Below are positions 35,832-44,865 of a stretch of 64,000 nucleotides of DNA, in pieces. Under the pieces are notes generated by a model. The model saw only the letters and a list, made by a program, of their open reading frames with translations, searched no databases and was not told the DNA's origin. The translations under genes and the position numbers were made by a program. Each line of letters begins with the position of its first letter. Positions within the stretch are counted from its first letter, which is position 1. This DNA comes from Pseudolactococcus reticulitermitis. Its GTDB lineage: Bacteria; Bacillota; Bacilli; Lactobacillales; Streptococcaceae. The stretch spans positions 682,001 through 746,000 of the forward strand of contig NZ_BEDT01000001.1 of assembly GCF_002260845.1 (NCBI RefSeq), written 5' to 3'.

Positions 35832-36614
35832 TTAAATTTCTGATTCTAAGGAAACGAGATAGTCAAAGCCTTTTTTCATACTCTCAAACATCCCAATTTT
35901 GGAATAATCTTGTTCGATACAATAGTACTCAACACCATTTTTTTCGCCCCATGCGACAACAGCTTTCATATCAACTTCACCATAACCAACTTCCGTTAAG
36001 CTATTTGCCATGTCTTCCTTGTCAAAACCACTGAGGTAATCTTTCAAATGGAGAATTGGTGCACGACCGTTATATTTTTCCAGCGCAGACATGACATCTT
36101 CTCCTGCTAATGTCATCCAATAGGTATCTGGTTCTGCGTAAATACCCATGTTATACTCTAAGTCTGTGATGAAGGTCATGACATTTCGCCCATCAATTTG
36201 ATTGACATAATCATATTCTGGATTATGTAAACCAATGCGATAGCCTTGACCAGAAAGTGTTTGAGCTGCTTTGATAAGGGCTGCCTTAGTTTTACGGTAG
36301 CCCGCTTCATTTTGATCCTCATCATCAATATATTTATCGTAAATCGTTCGACAATCAAACAAGTCACATTCATGGACAATACCCTCTAAATCATTCATGA
36401 ATCGGTCATGTTTAATGTGCATCCCCGCAATTTTAAAGTCATATTTTTTGATTAGTCTTGCAATTTCAAGCGGGTCATGCCCACGCATGCCATCTATCTG
36501 AACAGCTTCAAATCCTATTTCTTTTAAAGTTTTCAAAACATTTTCAGGATCTGCTTCAAATTCTTTACGCAAAGAATATAATTGTGCTGCGATTTTCTTT
36601 CTCAATGCTGCCAT
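35832..36614 (-). CDS. Sugar phosphate isomerase/epimerase-like TIM-barrel protein
   Basis: The 260-residue protein fits the AP-endonuclease-2/xylose-isomerase-like TIM barrel (IolE, IolI, DTE families): QIDGMRGHDPLEIARLIK, GMHIKHDRF, HNPEYDY, a Glu/His metal set around APILHLKDYL and YGEVDMKAVVAWGEKNGVEYYCIEQDYSK. It starts at the ATG at 36614, rather than the extension to 36671, since AGGGG precedes it and the upstream AKR stop lies 5 bases away. Such proteins isomerise or cleave keto sugars after oxidation by a Gfo/Idh enzyme, which is the next gene. Confidence 0.85.
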   Translation of the reverse strand: MAALRKKIAAQLYSLRKEFEADPENVLKTLKEIGFEAVQIDGMRGHDPLEIARLIKKYDFKIAGMHIKHDRFMNDLEGIVHECDLFDCRTIYDKYIDDEDQNEAGYRKTKAALIKAAQTLSGQGYRIGLHNPEYDYVNQIDGRNVMTFITDLEYNMGIYAEPDTYWMTLAGEDVMSALEKYNGRAPILHLKDYLSGFDKEDMANSLTEVGYGEVDMKAVVAWGEKNGVEYYCIEQDYSKIGMFESMKKGFDYLVSLESEI

Positions 36615-36618
36615 CTGT

Positions 36619-37602
36619 TTATGCCCCTTTCCATGAGTTTGACCGAAGATCCAACCATGCCATTTGTTCATTAGTCAATTTAATCGTCGTTGCTTCAATA
36701 GATGATAACATTTCTTCAGCATTTTCTGAACCAATGATAGCCGCAACTGGAAAATCATAGTTTAAAACAAAGGCTAAGGAAAGTTGAATAGGTGTGATAC
36801 CAAGTTCTTTTGATAGCACATTCACACGTTCATAACGCTGCCAATTTTCATCAATATAGTAAGCATTGACCATATCTTCATCAGTTCTGTCCTCAGGTGT
36901 AAAACGTCCTGAGAAGAAACCGCCTGCTTGAGATGACCAAGAAAATAATGGCAGACCTGTTTGTCTATGCCAGTCAATCATAGCATCATTGGCAGAGACA
37001 CAATCTGGCCATCTAGGTTCTAACGTTTTGGCAAGGCTTAAGTTGGGACTATTTAAACTAATCGTGTTCAAACCATGCGTTTCACAATAAGCCATAGCTT
37101 CCTGAATACGAGGAAGTTCCCAATTCGAAACACCAAAGGCATAGGCACGACCACTTTCGACGACTTCATGCAATTTCTCCATGATTGGTCCAACTGGTTG
37201 CGTTTCATCATCACGATGTAACAAAAGCATTTCGACATGATCTGTTCGGAGCAAAGATAAACTAGTTGTCAAATCTTCTTCAATCGCTTCTGGTATGACC
37301 CGTGGGACATCAAGCGCACCACGAACTGGATGACAACATTTTGTTAGGATATTGATCGCATCGCGATTGCCTTCTTTCTCCATCCAAACGCCCAAGGCAT
37401 TTTCACTATGACGATAATGGCGACCTGTGTCAAAGGTATTACCACCCAAAGCTAGAAATTGCTTCATGACCGGCCCTGCCACCTCAAGGTTATCTTCACG
37501 GAAAAAATCTCCTGAGCCCATGATAATATTTGAACAAGGCATATCAATGGCTTGTCCATCTTTCTTGCCCTTTACGATAATATTTTGTGTTAATTTTGTC
37601 AT
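36619..37602 (-). CDS. Aldo/keto reductase
   Basis: The 327-residue protein has the AKR barrel: NTFDTGRHYRHSENALG (catalytic Asp/Tyr region; GRHYxxSE), HVEMLLLHRDD, a GVSNWELPRI segment and a late AAIIGSENAEEM nucleotide site. It reduces or oxidises a carbonyl on a sugar-like substrate with NAD(P)H. Context in a PTS operon suggests a role in the oxidative processing of a phosphorylated sugar. Overlap is absent; the next gene begins 5 bases later. Confidence 0.87.
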   Translation of the reverse strand: MTKLTQNIIVKGKKDGQAIDMPCSNIIMGSGDFFREDNLEVAGPVMKQFLALGGNTFDTGRHYRHSENALGVWMEKEGNRDAINILTKCCHPVRGALDVPRVIPEAIEEDLTTSLSLLRTDHVEMLLLHRDDETQPVGPIMEKLHEVVESGRAYAFGVSNWELPRIQEAMAYCETHGLNTISLNSPNLSLAKTLEPRWPDCVSANDAMIDWHRQTGLPLFSWSSQAGGFFSGRFTPEDRTDEDMVNAYYIDENWQRYERVNVLSKELGITPIQLSLAFVLNYDFPVAAIIGSENAEEMLSSIEATTIKLTNEQMAWLDLRSNSWKGA

Positions 37603-37606
37603 TTGA

Positions 37607-38335
37607 TTAATCCTCTACTAGTTCTCCTGCTGCTGCATCGACATAAAAATTCGTCTCATTCACTGATTTTTTAAGTATTGTTGACGGAATTTGGCGTGTC
37701 ATATCAGAAGCCATTGTTTGCTTCACAATTTCACGTTTTTTCTCACCAGTTGCCATGAGAACAAGATGCTTTGTTTGAAGTATTTGACCAAAGCCTAATG
37801 TCATCCCTTGTGTTAGAGGCAAGTCGTCATCAAAGTATTTTGACATCACTGTCGTTGTCACCGTGTCTAAATCAATGACATGTGTCATCAAGTCGTCACC
37901 AACGCCTGGCTCATTAAACCCGATATGACCATTCATACCGATGCCAAGCAACATATAATCAATCCCATACTGTTCAACAAAAGCATCTGTTTTATCAATT
38001 TCTTCTTGCAAATTAGCGTTGTCACCCTGAAAGAAATGAATATGCGCTTCTGGAATAGCCAATGGGTGATAGAGATTGTCATAGAGCGTTTGACGCGTAC
38101 TCCCTTTCGTATCATACCCTAAGCCCACCCATTCATCTAAGCCAAGAAATTGAACTTTTGAAAAATCAATACTGCCATTTCGCTTTAGGTCAACCAACCG
38201 CTTCATAACCGGCAAAGGCGTATCTCCTCCAGCAATACAAATGACGGCATCTGTTTTTTGAGCGACTAGTGCTTGAATTTCATCTCCTATTTGCCCAACA
38301 ATCGCTGCCGTATCTTTAAATTTGGTTAATCTCAT
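37607..38335 (-). CDS. Glucosamine/galactosamine-6-phosphate deaminase-isomerase family (NagB/AgaI-like)
   Basis: The 242-residue protein has ICIAGGDTPLPVMKRL (phosphate loop), GLDEWVGLG (catalytic Asp), and LGIGMNGHIGFNEPG with catalytic His and Glu. These are the family motifs shared by NagB, AgaI and phosphogluconolactonase-like members. The LDEW motif, against LDEY in NagB, is what I recall from AgaI. The Asn in the second motif is normal in Gram-positives. It probably converts an amino-sugar-6-phosphate, or a related 2-substituted hexose phosphate, in the ring-opened form. Its presence suggests an amino-sugar moiety in the substrate. Confidence 0.87.
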   Translation of the reverse strand: MRLTKFKDTAAIVGQIGDEIQALVAQKTDAVICIAGGDTPLPVMKRLVDLKRNGSIDFSKVQFLGLDEWVGLGYDTKGSTRQTLYDNLYHPLAIPEAHIHFFQGDNANLQEEIDKTDAFVEQYGIDYMLLGIGMNGHIGFNEPGVGDDLMTHVIDLDTVTTTVMSKYFDDDLPLTQGMTLGFGQILQTKHLVLMATGEKKREIVKQTMASDMTRQIPSTILKKSVNETNFYVDAAAGELVED

Positions 38336-38376
38336 CTCACTTTTACTCCTCTATTTGAACTTCAGTATCATCGCCC

Positions 38377-39678
38377 TTAAAAATCTAAGTTTAATTCTGA
38401 TAGAAGCGCATTTTCTTCAGCAGCTGCCGCATTACTTTTCTTCATTTCACTTGTTTCGTACATTTTGAAGAAGGGGTAATACATTAAAACGCCTAATGCT
38501 AATACGAGTGCCGCTAAGATCGGCGCCTTCCAATCCATGGTTGCCAAATAATTCGCTAGAAATATTGGTGTCCCACCAACATTTGCTACAGGTGCTCTTA
38601 CGATACCATAATGGAAAATAAACCATTCCGCCGTTGCAATAATGGGGGTACCAAATACAAATGGGATAAAGAGATAAGGGTTAAAACAAATCGGTAAGCC
38701 AAACACGATAGGTTCACTAATTGAGAAAATCATCGGCACAACTGATACTTTACCAATTGCTTTAAGTTCTGCCGATTTACTAAACAAGGCTAATAAAACA
38801 AGAGCGCCAGTAAAGCCAGACCCTGTGAAAGCCATAAAATAGTCCCAGAAATTCGGTGCAAAGACATGGGATACAGGCTCACCCGATTGAAAAGCAGTCA
38901 TATTTTCTGCTAAATATTGGGTCATAAATGGCATGACAAATCCAACCAGTATAGCATAACCATTCAAGCCAATGAACCAGAAGAGCATTTCAAGCAAACT
39001 AATCACGAAGACAGCTGTAGGTGTGTCAATACTATTCATGGCTGGTGCCAAGAATGTTGTCAAGACTTCTGGAATCGCCTTGCCGCCAGAGCCAATAGAA
39101 ACCGTTACGGATAGGGCTACTGATCCAACTAATATCGTTAATAAGGGGGCAATCGACTCAAAAGTTGCTGCTACCATTTCTGGCAGACCTTTAATTCTTA
39201 TCGTTAATTTTTTCTTAACAAATAAATTCAGCACTTCAACTGAAATAAGGGCACTAAAAATAGCGATAAATAGCCCTCTAGAATCTAAGTAACCAACTTG
39301 AAAATTACCATCTACCATTTGACAATCTAAAACAAGCGTCGTAATGGCTGCGCCAATCATACTTTGTAAAATAGGTGCTTCCAGTTGATGCGCATGCGCA
39401 TAAGATATCGTTAAGGCTGCATAAAGCGATAAAAGGCCAAAGGTAAAGTTAAATGGCAATTGTAGAATCGCAGCATTTTGAATGAAAAACTCTTTAACCA
39501 CTGTTCCATTAGGAAAAAGATTACCGATTGATGAGATAATCAAAGTGAATGAGCCGATAATCAGTACAGCAATCAAGCTCACCATCCCATTTTTGATAGA
39601 GGAGATAAACCGATTTTTCTCTACTTTTGACGCAATCGGCGAAAATCTATTCTCCATAAAATCCATAAATTTATTCAT
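38377..39678 (-). CDS. PTS system lactose/cellobiose-type EIIC permease
   Basis: The 433-residue protein has about 10 membrane segments and the Lac/Cel EIIC pattern: MNKFMDFMENRFSPIASKVE amphipathic start, then NGMVSLIAVLIIGSF, a VFVISLLEMLFWFIGLNGYA segment and a C-terminal NPYLFIPFVFGTPII motif. It imports and phosphorylates a beta-glycoside or aminosugar disaccharide class of sugars. It stands between EIIB and the NagB-like gene. The operon lacks the usual 6-phospho-beta-glycosidase. Confidence 0.92.
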   Translation of the reverse strand: MNKFMDFMENRFSPIASKVEKNRFISSIKNGMVSLIAVLIIGSFTLIISSIGNLFPNGTVVKEFFIQNAAILQLPFNFTFGLLSLYAALTISYAHAHQLEAPILQSMIGAAITTLVLDCQMVDGNFQVGYLDSRGLFIAIFSALISVEVLNLFVKKKLTIRIKGLPEMVAATFESIAPLLTILVGSVALSVTVSIGSGGKAIPEVLTTFLAPAMNSIDTPTAVFVISLLEMLFWFIGLNGYAILVGFVMPFMTQYLAENMTAFQSGEPVSHVFAPNFWDYFMAFTGSGFTGALVLLALFSKSAELKAIGKVSVVPMIFSISEPIVFGLPICFNPYLFIPFVFGTPIIATAEWFIFHYGIVRAPVANVGGTPIFLANYLATMDWKAPILAALVLALGVLMYYPFFKMYETSEMKKSNAAAAEENALLSELNLDF

Positions 39679-39698
39679 GATGTTTCCTCTCCCACTCT

Positions 39699-40040
39699 CT
39701 ATACCTCTGGTTTCAATTTCATCAAAATGGCCGCTTTCAAAATGTTGCCACCATTGACCGCACCATAATCACGTGAGTTAATCACTTCGATGGGTTTATT
39801 GAATTGGGCTGCAACTTCTGTTAAAGCATTCAATTGATGTTTCATTTGTGGCCCAACCATCACCACATCAAAGTCTTCAATATACTCTTTTAATTCTCCA
39901 GCAGGATGGGCTTCAATTTTAATGTCGACATCTTTTAAAGACTGTGAATTTTCAGCAACTTCTTTCATTTTTGTAACCATAATGCCTGTTGAATAGCCTA
40001 AATTGCAGACTAACAAGACGTGTAATTTATCCAATGCCAT
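39699..40040 (-). CDS. PTS system lactose/cellobiose-type EIIB
   Basis: The 113-residue domain begins MALDKLHVLLVCNLGYSTGI, with Cys12 in the CNLGYSTG phosphocysteine loop. Length and fold fit Lac/Cel EIIB. It receives phosphate from EIIA and passes it to the incoming sugar. Confidence 0.92.
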   Translation of the reverse strand: MALDKLHVLLVCNLGYSTGIMVTKMKEVAENSQSLKDVDIKIEAHPAGELKEYIEDFDVVMVGPQMKHQLNALTEVAAQFNKPIEVINSRDYGAVNGGNILKAAILMKLKPEV

Positions 40041-40043
40041 AAG

Positions 40044-40385
40044 TCATTCTCCTAATTTTTCTAATTTTGCTTCTAGTTGATTGATTCTATCGTTTAATGC
40101 GATCATTTCATTGACAAAAGTTTCTGCTAAAACTGTATTCATCAGCGTATCCTGTGCATGAATGAGTAAGACATTTACATCTGTTTTTTCACCGTTTGCA
40201 TCAGCCACTAACAAAGAGGTCTGCGCATTGTGCGCGTCATTCAGCAACGCTTTGCCTTCTTGCACTAGTGCATGTGCTTGCGTCATCTCACATTTTTTAG
40301 ACGCTTCCATCGCTTCGAATAATTTCCCCATTGCATCTCCTGCAATTGAAATTAATTGAAATGAAACTACTTCACTATTAGCCAT
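40044..40385 (-). CDS. PTS system lactose/cellobiose-type EIIA
   Basis: The 113-residue trimeric-type domain has the phosphorylated His76 in LLIHAQDTLMNT. A coiled-coil C-terminus (about residues 90-113) fits the family. It is the first PTS gene after the regulator; the gap of 24 bases fits an operon. Confidence 0.92.
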   Translation of the reverse strand: MANSEVVSFQLISIAGDAMGKLFEAMEASKKCEMTQAHALVQEGKALLNDAHNAQTSLLVADANGEKTDVNVLLIHAQDTLMNTVLAETFVNEMIALNDRINQLEAKLEKLGE

Positions 40386-40409
40386 TACTTATTTTCCTTT
40401 TTCTATAAA

Positions 40410-42323
40410 CTAACCGATGTGTTCGGATAATGATGAAAAATCATCGATATTTTTGAATTGATAAATCATCTCGATTGCTTTCTTACTTTCGACAATGCTA
40501 TATAAATCTGATAAGATCCCATTAATTTTATGATGATCTTTTTGCGCAATACACAATACAATAATCATTTTGACAGCATGTTTGCCCCAAAAGATAGGCT
40601 TGTGATTCCTAATAAAGAAAATCCCTGTTTTATTAACAAAAGCTGGATTGCCATGAGGTATCGAAACACCTGTCGGCAAGTCTGTCGAGATATCTGGATC
40701 ATTCTCTCGTTCTAAGATATCTTGGACAAACTCATCTGATACAAAGCCATTATGAATTAAATTTCTTGAAATTTCCTCTAATGCCTGATTCTTATTCAGA
40801 TACTGTTTATCCATGATTTGGATTGAATTAGGCGTAGAACTGTACAAGGCCATAAAATGCTTAACTGTAAAGGACTTCATTTGTTTCGAAGCAACTGCTT
40901 TCCGATTAAATAACGTGTAAAGATTACTGATATCTTCCGCATTTAATACATCTGAAACAACCTGTACCTCAACATCATCACTGGCAAATGGTACCGTCGA
41001 GATTACAAAATCATATTGTGTTAGGTCCTTATATTTGAGTTGTGAAATGGCTGAAACTTCCATTGTATCTAGCGAAGGGAGCAATTGATTTAATTTGTTC
41101 ACGAGTAATTGCGACGTTGCCAAACCTGTCGGACAAACGACTAAGATTTTGTTCGCAATATGATTTCTTTCCAAGGCAGATTGGATATAGATTGCGAGAA
41201 ATCCGACTTCATTATCATTAAAGGCAAGGCACATTGCCCTCTCTAATTCCGTCACCACAAGCCAAACTGCTGAAAAAGTTATGGGATACTCAACTTTAAT
41301 CTGCTCTAAAAATGGATTTTCGATCACTTCTCTGATTTGCAATCGTGAAAGCAAAGCTGGAAAATGTTTGCTTAAAGCTTCCTTTAATCCTCCATCTTCT
41401 TTGAGTTCAACACCCAAGCACTGCTCCATTTTGTCAATAAATGTTGCGACCAAATTAGGAATATCTCCGCCTTCATACTGTTCATGTGCAGCACCTAATT
41501 TATTATTTGATAGATAAGTTTCAAATCGTCGCATATCTGTACTAGAAAATTCAATCCCCATCCTTTCAGTGACTGACACCAACAATGTATTGCAGGCATC
41601 AAATGAAACATCAACTTCTCCTTGAGGGTGATATCCCTTAGAGGCACGGTAGACTAAGATAATAAAAACATTTAAAGCTTCTGCCATATAGATATCTGCT
41701 ATCTCTATGGTATAGCTTTTTACATGCTCGTAAAGAATTTCCCAGCATGTCTCGACAATCTCCCTACCATAGTATTTTGAGAGTGTTTTTAATTTCTCTT
41801 CAAAATTTATGTCTAAATTTTGGTCATGTATTCGACAGATAAATTTGTTAAAAGTGAGAAAAGTATTTTGTAATTGTGTTTCACTGCCGACAATTTTTGT
41901 GCCTTGAAAACTGCCGATTAGCTCTGCACCATTTTTCTTAAAAAATGTTTGCTTTAAAAATAGCAAGTCATTCTTAATCGAGGACTTACTCACAAGAAAC
42001 AACTCTGATAAAACTTCATAAGTCACTGTTTGTTCTTGAAACAGCAACATATCCATCATGTCAAATCGCCTAGCAAAAACTGAACTATCCTCACTCGGCA
42101 TTACACTAATCAGACCTCTCTTTTTCAGTCTAACACCTACACCAGCCTTAGAAATAAATTCAAAATCACCATTTTGAAGCAATTCATCTCGAATCCGACT
42201 AATGTCGTTGGATACTGTTCTAATAGAAACATTTAATTTTTGAGAAATAAATTCTTTTGTTAAAAATTTATTTGCTTTTTCAAGAAGCAAAACCAACTCG
42301 AGTTGTCTTTTATTTAACATCAT
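40410..42323 (-). CDS. PRD-containing transcriptional activator/antiterminator (LicR/MtlR type)
   Basis: The 637-residue regulator begins with an HTH (LNKRQLELVLLLEKANKFLT, then SQKLNVSIRTVSNDISRI) and has two PRD domains carrying His residues, an EIIB-like domain with Cys in KILVVCPTGLATSQL, and a C-terminal EIIA-like domain with GVSIPHGNPAF. This order is that of LicR/MtlR activators, not BglG antiterminators. PTS phosphorylation of the PRD and EII domains would tune it with sugar supply. It lies upstream of the PTS genes on the same strand and probably activates its own operon. A cre-like site precedes it. Confidence 0.9.
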   Translation of the reverse strand: MMLNKRQLELVLLLEKANKFLTKEFISQKLNVSIRTVSNDISRIRDELLQNGDFEFISKAGVGVRLKKRGLISVMPSEDSSVFARRFDMMDMLLFQEQTVTYEVLSELFLVSKSSIKNDLLFLKQTFFKKNGAELIGSFQGTKIVGSETQLQNTFLTFNKFICRIHDQNLDINFEEKLKTLSKYYGREIVETCWEILYEHVKSYTIEIADIYMAEALNVFIILVYRASKGYHPQGEVDVSFDACNTLLVSVTERMGIEFSSTDMRRFETYLSNNKLGAAHEQYEGGDIPNLVATFIDKMEQCLGVELKEDGGLKEALSKHFPALLSRLQIREVIENPFLEQIKVEYPITFSAVWLVVTELERAMCLAFNDNEVGFLAIYIQSALERNHIANKILVVCPTGLATSQLLVNKLNQLLPSLDTMEVSAISQLKYKDLTQYDFVISTVPFASDDVEVQVVSDVLNAEDISNLYTLFNRKAVASKQMKSFTVKHFMALYSSTPNSIQIMDKQYLNKNQALEEISRNLIHNGFVSDEFVQDILERENDPDISTDLPTGVSIPHGNPAFVNKTGIFFIRNHKPIFWGKHAVKMIIVLCIAQKDHHKINGILSDLYSIVESKKAIEMIYQFKNIDDFSSLSEHIG

Positions 42324-42342
42324 CGCTTTCTCCTATAGTTTA

Positions 42343-42406
42343 TGTAAGCGGTACCATTCCTTACACATCTAAGTTTACACTATTTAGATAGGCAAGGCTA
42401 TGACAA
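42343..42406 (-). promoter_or_regulatory. Promoter and cre-like site upstream of the PRD regulator
   Basis: TTGTCA (42401-42406) and TAGTGT (42377-42382), 18 bases apart on the minus strand. TGTAAGCGGTACCA (42343-42356) matches cre at 13 of 14 positions and would lie about 15 bases after the predicted start, the usual place for CcpA roadblock repression. Confidence 0.6.
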
Positions 42407-42448
42407 AAAAGTGCCTGAAGTTTCAGCCTTATTTATCTCATTCATGCA

Positions 42449-42502
42449 AAAAACTGTGAACGGATGCCCAGATTTACCGGCATCATTCACAGACTTTTTG
42501 AG
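42449..42502. terminator. Terminator-like hairpin related to 33478-33530
   Basis: CTGTGAACGGATGCC pairs with GGCATCATTCACAG, followed by ACTTTTT. The bases between 42453 and 42502 match 33483-33530 closely (shared CTGTGAACRGATGCCC and CACAGNCTTTTTGAGNGA). Confidence 0.8.
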
Positions 42503-42506
42503 GGAT

Positions 42507-42545
42507 AAAAAAATCATATCGGCTTTAAAACCGACATGATTTTCT
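42507..42545. terminator. Terminator downstream of the type III glutamine synthetase gene
   Basis: AAAATCAT-TCGG pairs with CCGA-ATGATTTT around CTTTAAAA, flanked by A and T tracts. On the minus strand it is about 30 bases after the stop codon at 42574. Confidence 0.75.
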
Positions 42546-42573
42546 ACTTTTTAGAGCAATATAGTCACATTGC

Positions 42574-44682
42574 TTAAACTTCAAACAACAAATCACCATA
42601 AGATGGCATTGGCCATGCTTCTTTATCAACAATCATTTCTAATTTGTCGACTGGTGCGCGGAGGGCATCCATGGCTTTAAAGACAACTTCATTGTAGAAA
42701 CGAGCTTGTACTTTACCTTCTGCTTGTTGTGTCGCTTCTGAGGTTACTTGCTCAAGATTAGAAAGTGCTGCTTTGGCTTCTTTCAGTAATTCTGAAACTT
42801 CTTTCAAGATACCTGCTTGAACAGCTGCATCACAGCCTGCCGCTTTAACGGCAAGCACAGTGTCTGCCAATGATTTGGTATATTTGATGACAGCGGGGAT
42901 GATTTGCTTGGTCGCCATGTCAATCATGGTAAGAGCTTCGATGTTGATAACCTTACCATAATTTTCATACTTCACTTCTTCACGCGCTTTTAATTCCGTC
43001 GGTGACAAGACACCGTACTTGTTAAACAAGGCGATAACATCGGCATCTCCCAAGACTTCAGTGGCATCAACCATTGTCTTGAGATTTGGTAAGCCACGTT
43101 TTTCAGCTTCAACGACCCACTCATCAGAGTAGCCATCGCCATTGAAGATAATCCGTTTGTGTGCTTTGGCGTATTCTGCAATCAACGCATCAACTGCTGT
43201 CTCAAAATCATCTGCTTGCGCCAAACGTTCTGACGCATCATCAAAGGCTTCCGCGACAATCGTATTCAAGACAATATTTGGTGACGCGATAGAGTCACGT
43301 GAGCCAACCATACGGAACTCGAACTTGTTACCTGTGAAGGCAAATGGTGATGTCCGATTACGGTCAGTCGCATCTTTCGAAATATCACGAAGGGCAGCAG
43401 AACCCGTCGCCAAGACGCCACCTTTAATAGAGGTTGCAGCTGAGCCACTCGCCACGTATTGATCCATGATGTCTTCTAATTGCGAACCAAGGAAGATTGA
43501 GATGATAGCTGGTGGCGCTTCGTTGGCACCTAAACGATGGTCATTACCTGGGTCAGCAGCTGATTCACGGAGCAAGCCAGCGTATTTATCCACTGCTTTG
43601 ATGATACACGCCAAAACTAACAAGAACTGTTTGTTTTCGTGTGGTCGTGAGCCTGGTTCGAGCAAGTTTTCACCCATATCCGTCACGAGCGACCAGTTAT
43701 TATGTTTACCAGAACCATTGACACCGGCAAATGGTTTTTCATGCAGGAGACATTTCATGTCATGACGACAAGCAATGCGTTTCAAGGTTTGCATGACCAC
43801 TTGGTTTTGGTCAACGGCAACATTGGCATTGGCATAAATTGGCGCAATTTCATGTTGAGCTGGTGCGACTTCGTTATGCTGTGTTTTTGACGTCACACCC
43901 GTTTTCCAAAGTTCTTCATTGACTTCTTTCATAAAGCCAGCGACACGTTGGCGGATGGTGCCAAAGTAATGGTCATCCAATTCTTGACCTTTGGGTGCTG
44001 CAGCACCAAATAAAGTACGACCAGCGTAGATTAAGTCTTTACGTTTTAGGAAGGTGTCTTCATCGACCAAGAAATACTCTTGTTCCGCCCCAACAGAAGG
44101 TGCGACGCGAGTCGCAGTCGTATTGCCAAATAGGCGAAGCAATTTAATAGATGCATCAGAAATCACTTGCATAGAGCGGAGCAAGGGCGCTTTTTGGTCC
44201 AATGCTTCACCGTTATAAGAATAAAATGCCGTTGGAATCAAAAGTGTTGTGCCCGCCGCATCATGACGAACGAATACTGGAGAAGTCGTATCCCAAACCG
44301 TATAGCCACGCGCTTCAAAGGTCGCACGCAGACCACCTGATGGGAATGATGAGCCATCTGGTTCGCCTTTAATCAATTCTTTACCAGAAAAGGCCGTCAA
44401 AACACTCCCATCTGCTTTAGGTGCTGTGATGAAAGAATCTTGTTTTTCAGCTGTGACGCCTGTCAAGGGTTGGAACAAATGCGCAAAGTGTGTTGCACCC
44501 TTGCCAATCGCCCATTCTCTGATTTCATTTGCGATGACATCTGCTGTCGCAAGATCCAGATCTTTGCCTTCTTCAATTGATTTTTTAAATTGTTTGTAAA
44601 TGCTCTTAGGCAAACGTTGCTGCATGACTGCATCCGTGAAAACATCTTCAGCAAAGATTTCCGGAATATTGACTTTCTCCAT
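42574..44682 (-). CDS. glnN: Glutamine synthetase type III
   Basis: The 702-residue protein is far longer than GSI and fits GSIII: N-terminal FAEDVFTDAVMQQRLPKSIY, the PAQHEIAPIYANANVAVDQN segment, a FAGVNGSGKHNNWSL catalytic segment, and GANEAPPAIISIF. It makes glutamine from glutamate and ammonia. A GlnR box lies 26 bases before its ATG, so nitrogen control is expected. It is next to glnA, but on its own transcript with a separate promoter. Confidence 0.95.
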   Translation of the reverse strand: MEKVNIPEIFAEDVFTDAVMQQRLPKSIYKQFKKSIEEGKDLDLATADVIANEIREWAIGKGATHFAHLFQPLTGVTAEKQDSFITAPKADGSVLTAFSGKELIKGEPDGSSFPSGGLRATFEARGYTVWDTTSPVFVRHDAAGTTLLIPTAFYSYNGEALDQKAPLLRSMQVISDASIKLLRLFGNTTATRVAPSVGAEQEYFLVDEDTFLKRKDLIYAGRTLFGAAAPKGQELDDHYFGTIRQRVAGFMKEVNEELWKTGVTSKTQHNEVAPAQHEIAPIYANANVAVDQNQVVMQTLKRIACRHDMKCLLHEKPFAGVNGSGKHNNWSLVTDMGENLLEPGSRPHENKQFLLVLACIIKAVDKYAGLLRESAADPGNDHRLGANEAPPAIISIFLGSQLEDIMDQYVASGSAATSIKGGVLATGSAALRDISKDATDRNRTSPFAFTGNKFEFRMVGSRDSIASPNIVLNTIVAEAFDDASERLAQADDFETAVDALIAEYAKAHKRIIFNGDGYSDEWVVEAEKRGLPNLKTMVDATEVLGDADVIALFNKYGVLSPTELKAREEVKYENYGKVINIEALTMIDMATKQIIPAVIKYTKSLADTVLAVKAAGCDAAVQAGILKEVSELLKEAKAALSNLEQVTSEATQQAEGKVQARFYNEVVFKAMDALRAPVDKLEMIVDKEAWPMPSYGDLLFEV

Positions 44683-44707
44683 CGTTAAGTTCTCCTGACA
44701 TTTTATA

Positions 44708-44758
44708 TGTTATAACTTCTAACACCATCATTATACATTATTTCTGAATTGAATGCAA
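44708..44758 (-). promoter_or_regulatory. GlnR box and promoter of glnN
   Basis: TTGCAT (44753-44758) and TATAAT (44730-44735) on the minus strand are 17 bases apart. TGTTA-N7-TAACA (44708-44724) matches the GlnR/TnrA consensus TGTNA-N7-TNACA perfectly and overlaps the predicted start, which favours repression by GlnR. Confidence 0.88.
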
Positions 44759-44816
44759 CAATAGTTATAATTTTTTGAATTTTCTTTTTACTAACATTCG
44801 TTTTTAATCGCTTATC

Positions 44817-44856
44817 AAAACACACCCGTCCTCAATCGCTGAGCACTGGTGTGTTT
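44817..44856 (-). terminator. Terminator of glnR-glnA
   Basis: Arms AAACACACC and GGTGTGTTT with an inner TGCTCA/TGAG segment, on the minus strand after the glnA stop. Confidence 0.75.
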
Positions 44857-44865
44857 CGGTTTATT

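Noticed and set aside
36615-36671. Longer N-terminus of the TIM-barrel protein
   Set aside because: It overlaps the upstream aldo/keto reductase; the ATG at 36614 has a ribosome site and fits the family.
37607-38335. Inactive NagB because of Asn in the GIGMNGHIG motif
   Set aside because: Gram-positive NagB proteins have Asn at this position and the other catalytic residues are present.
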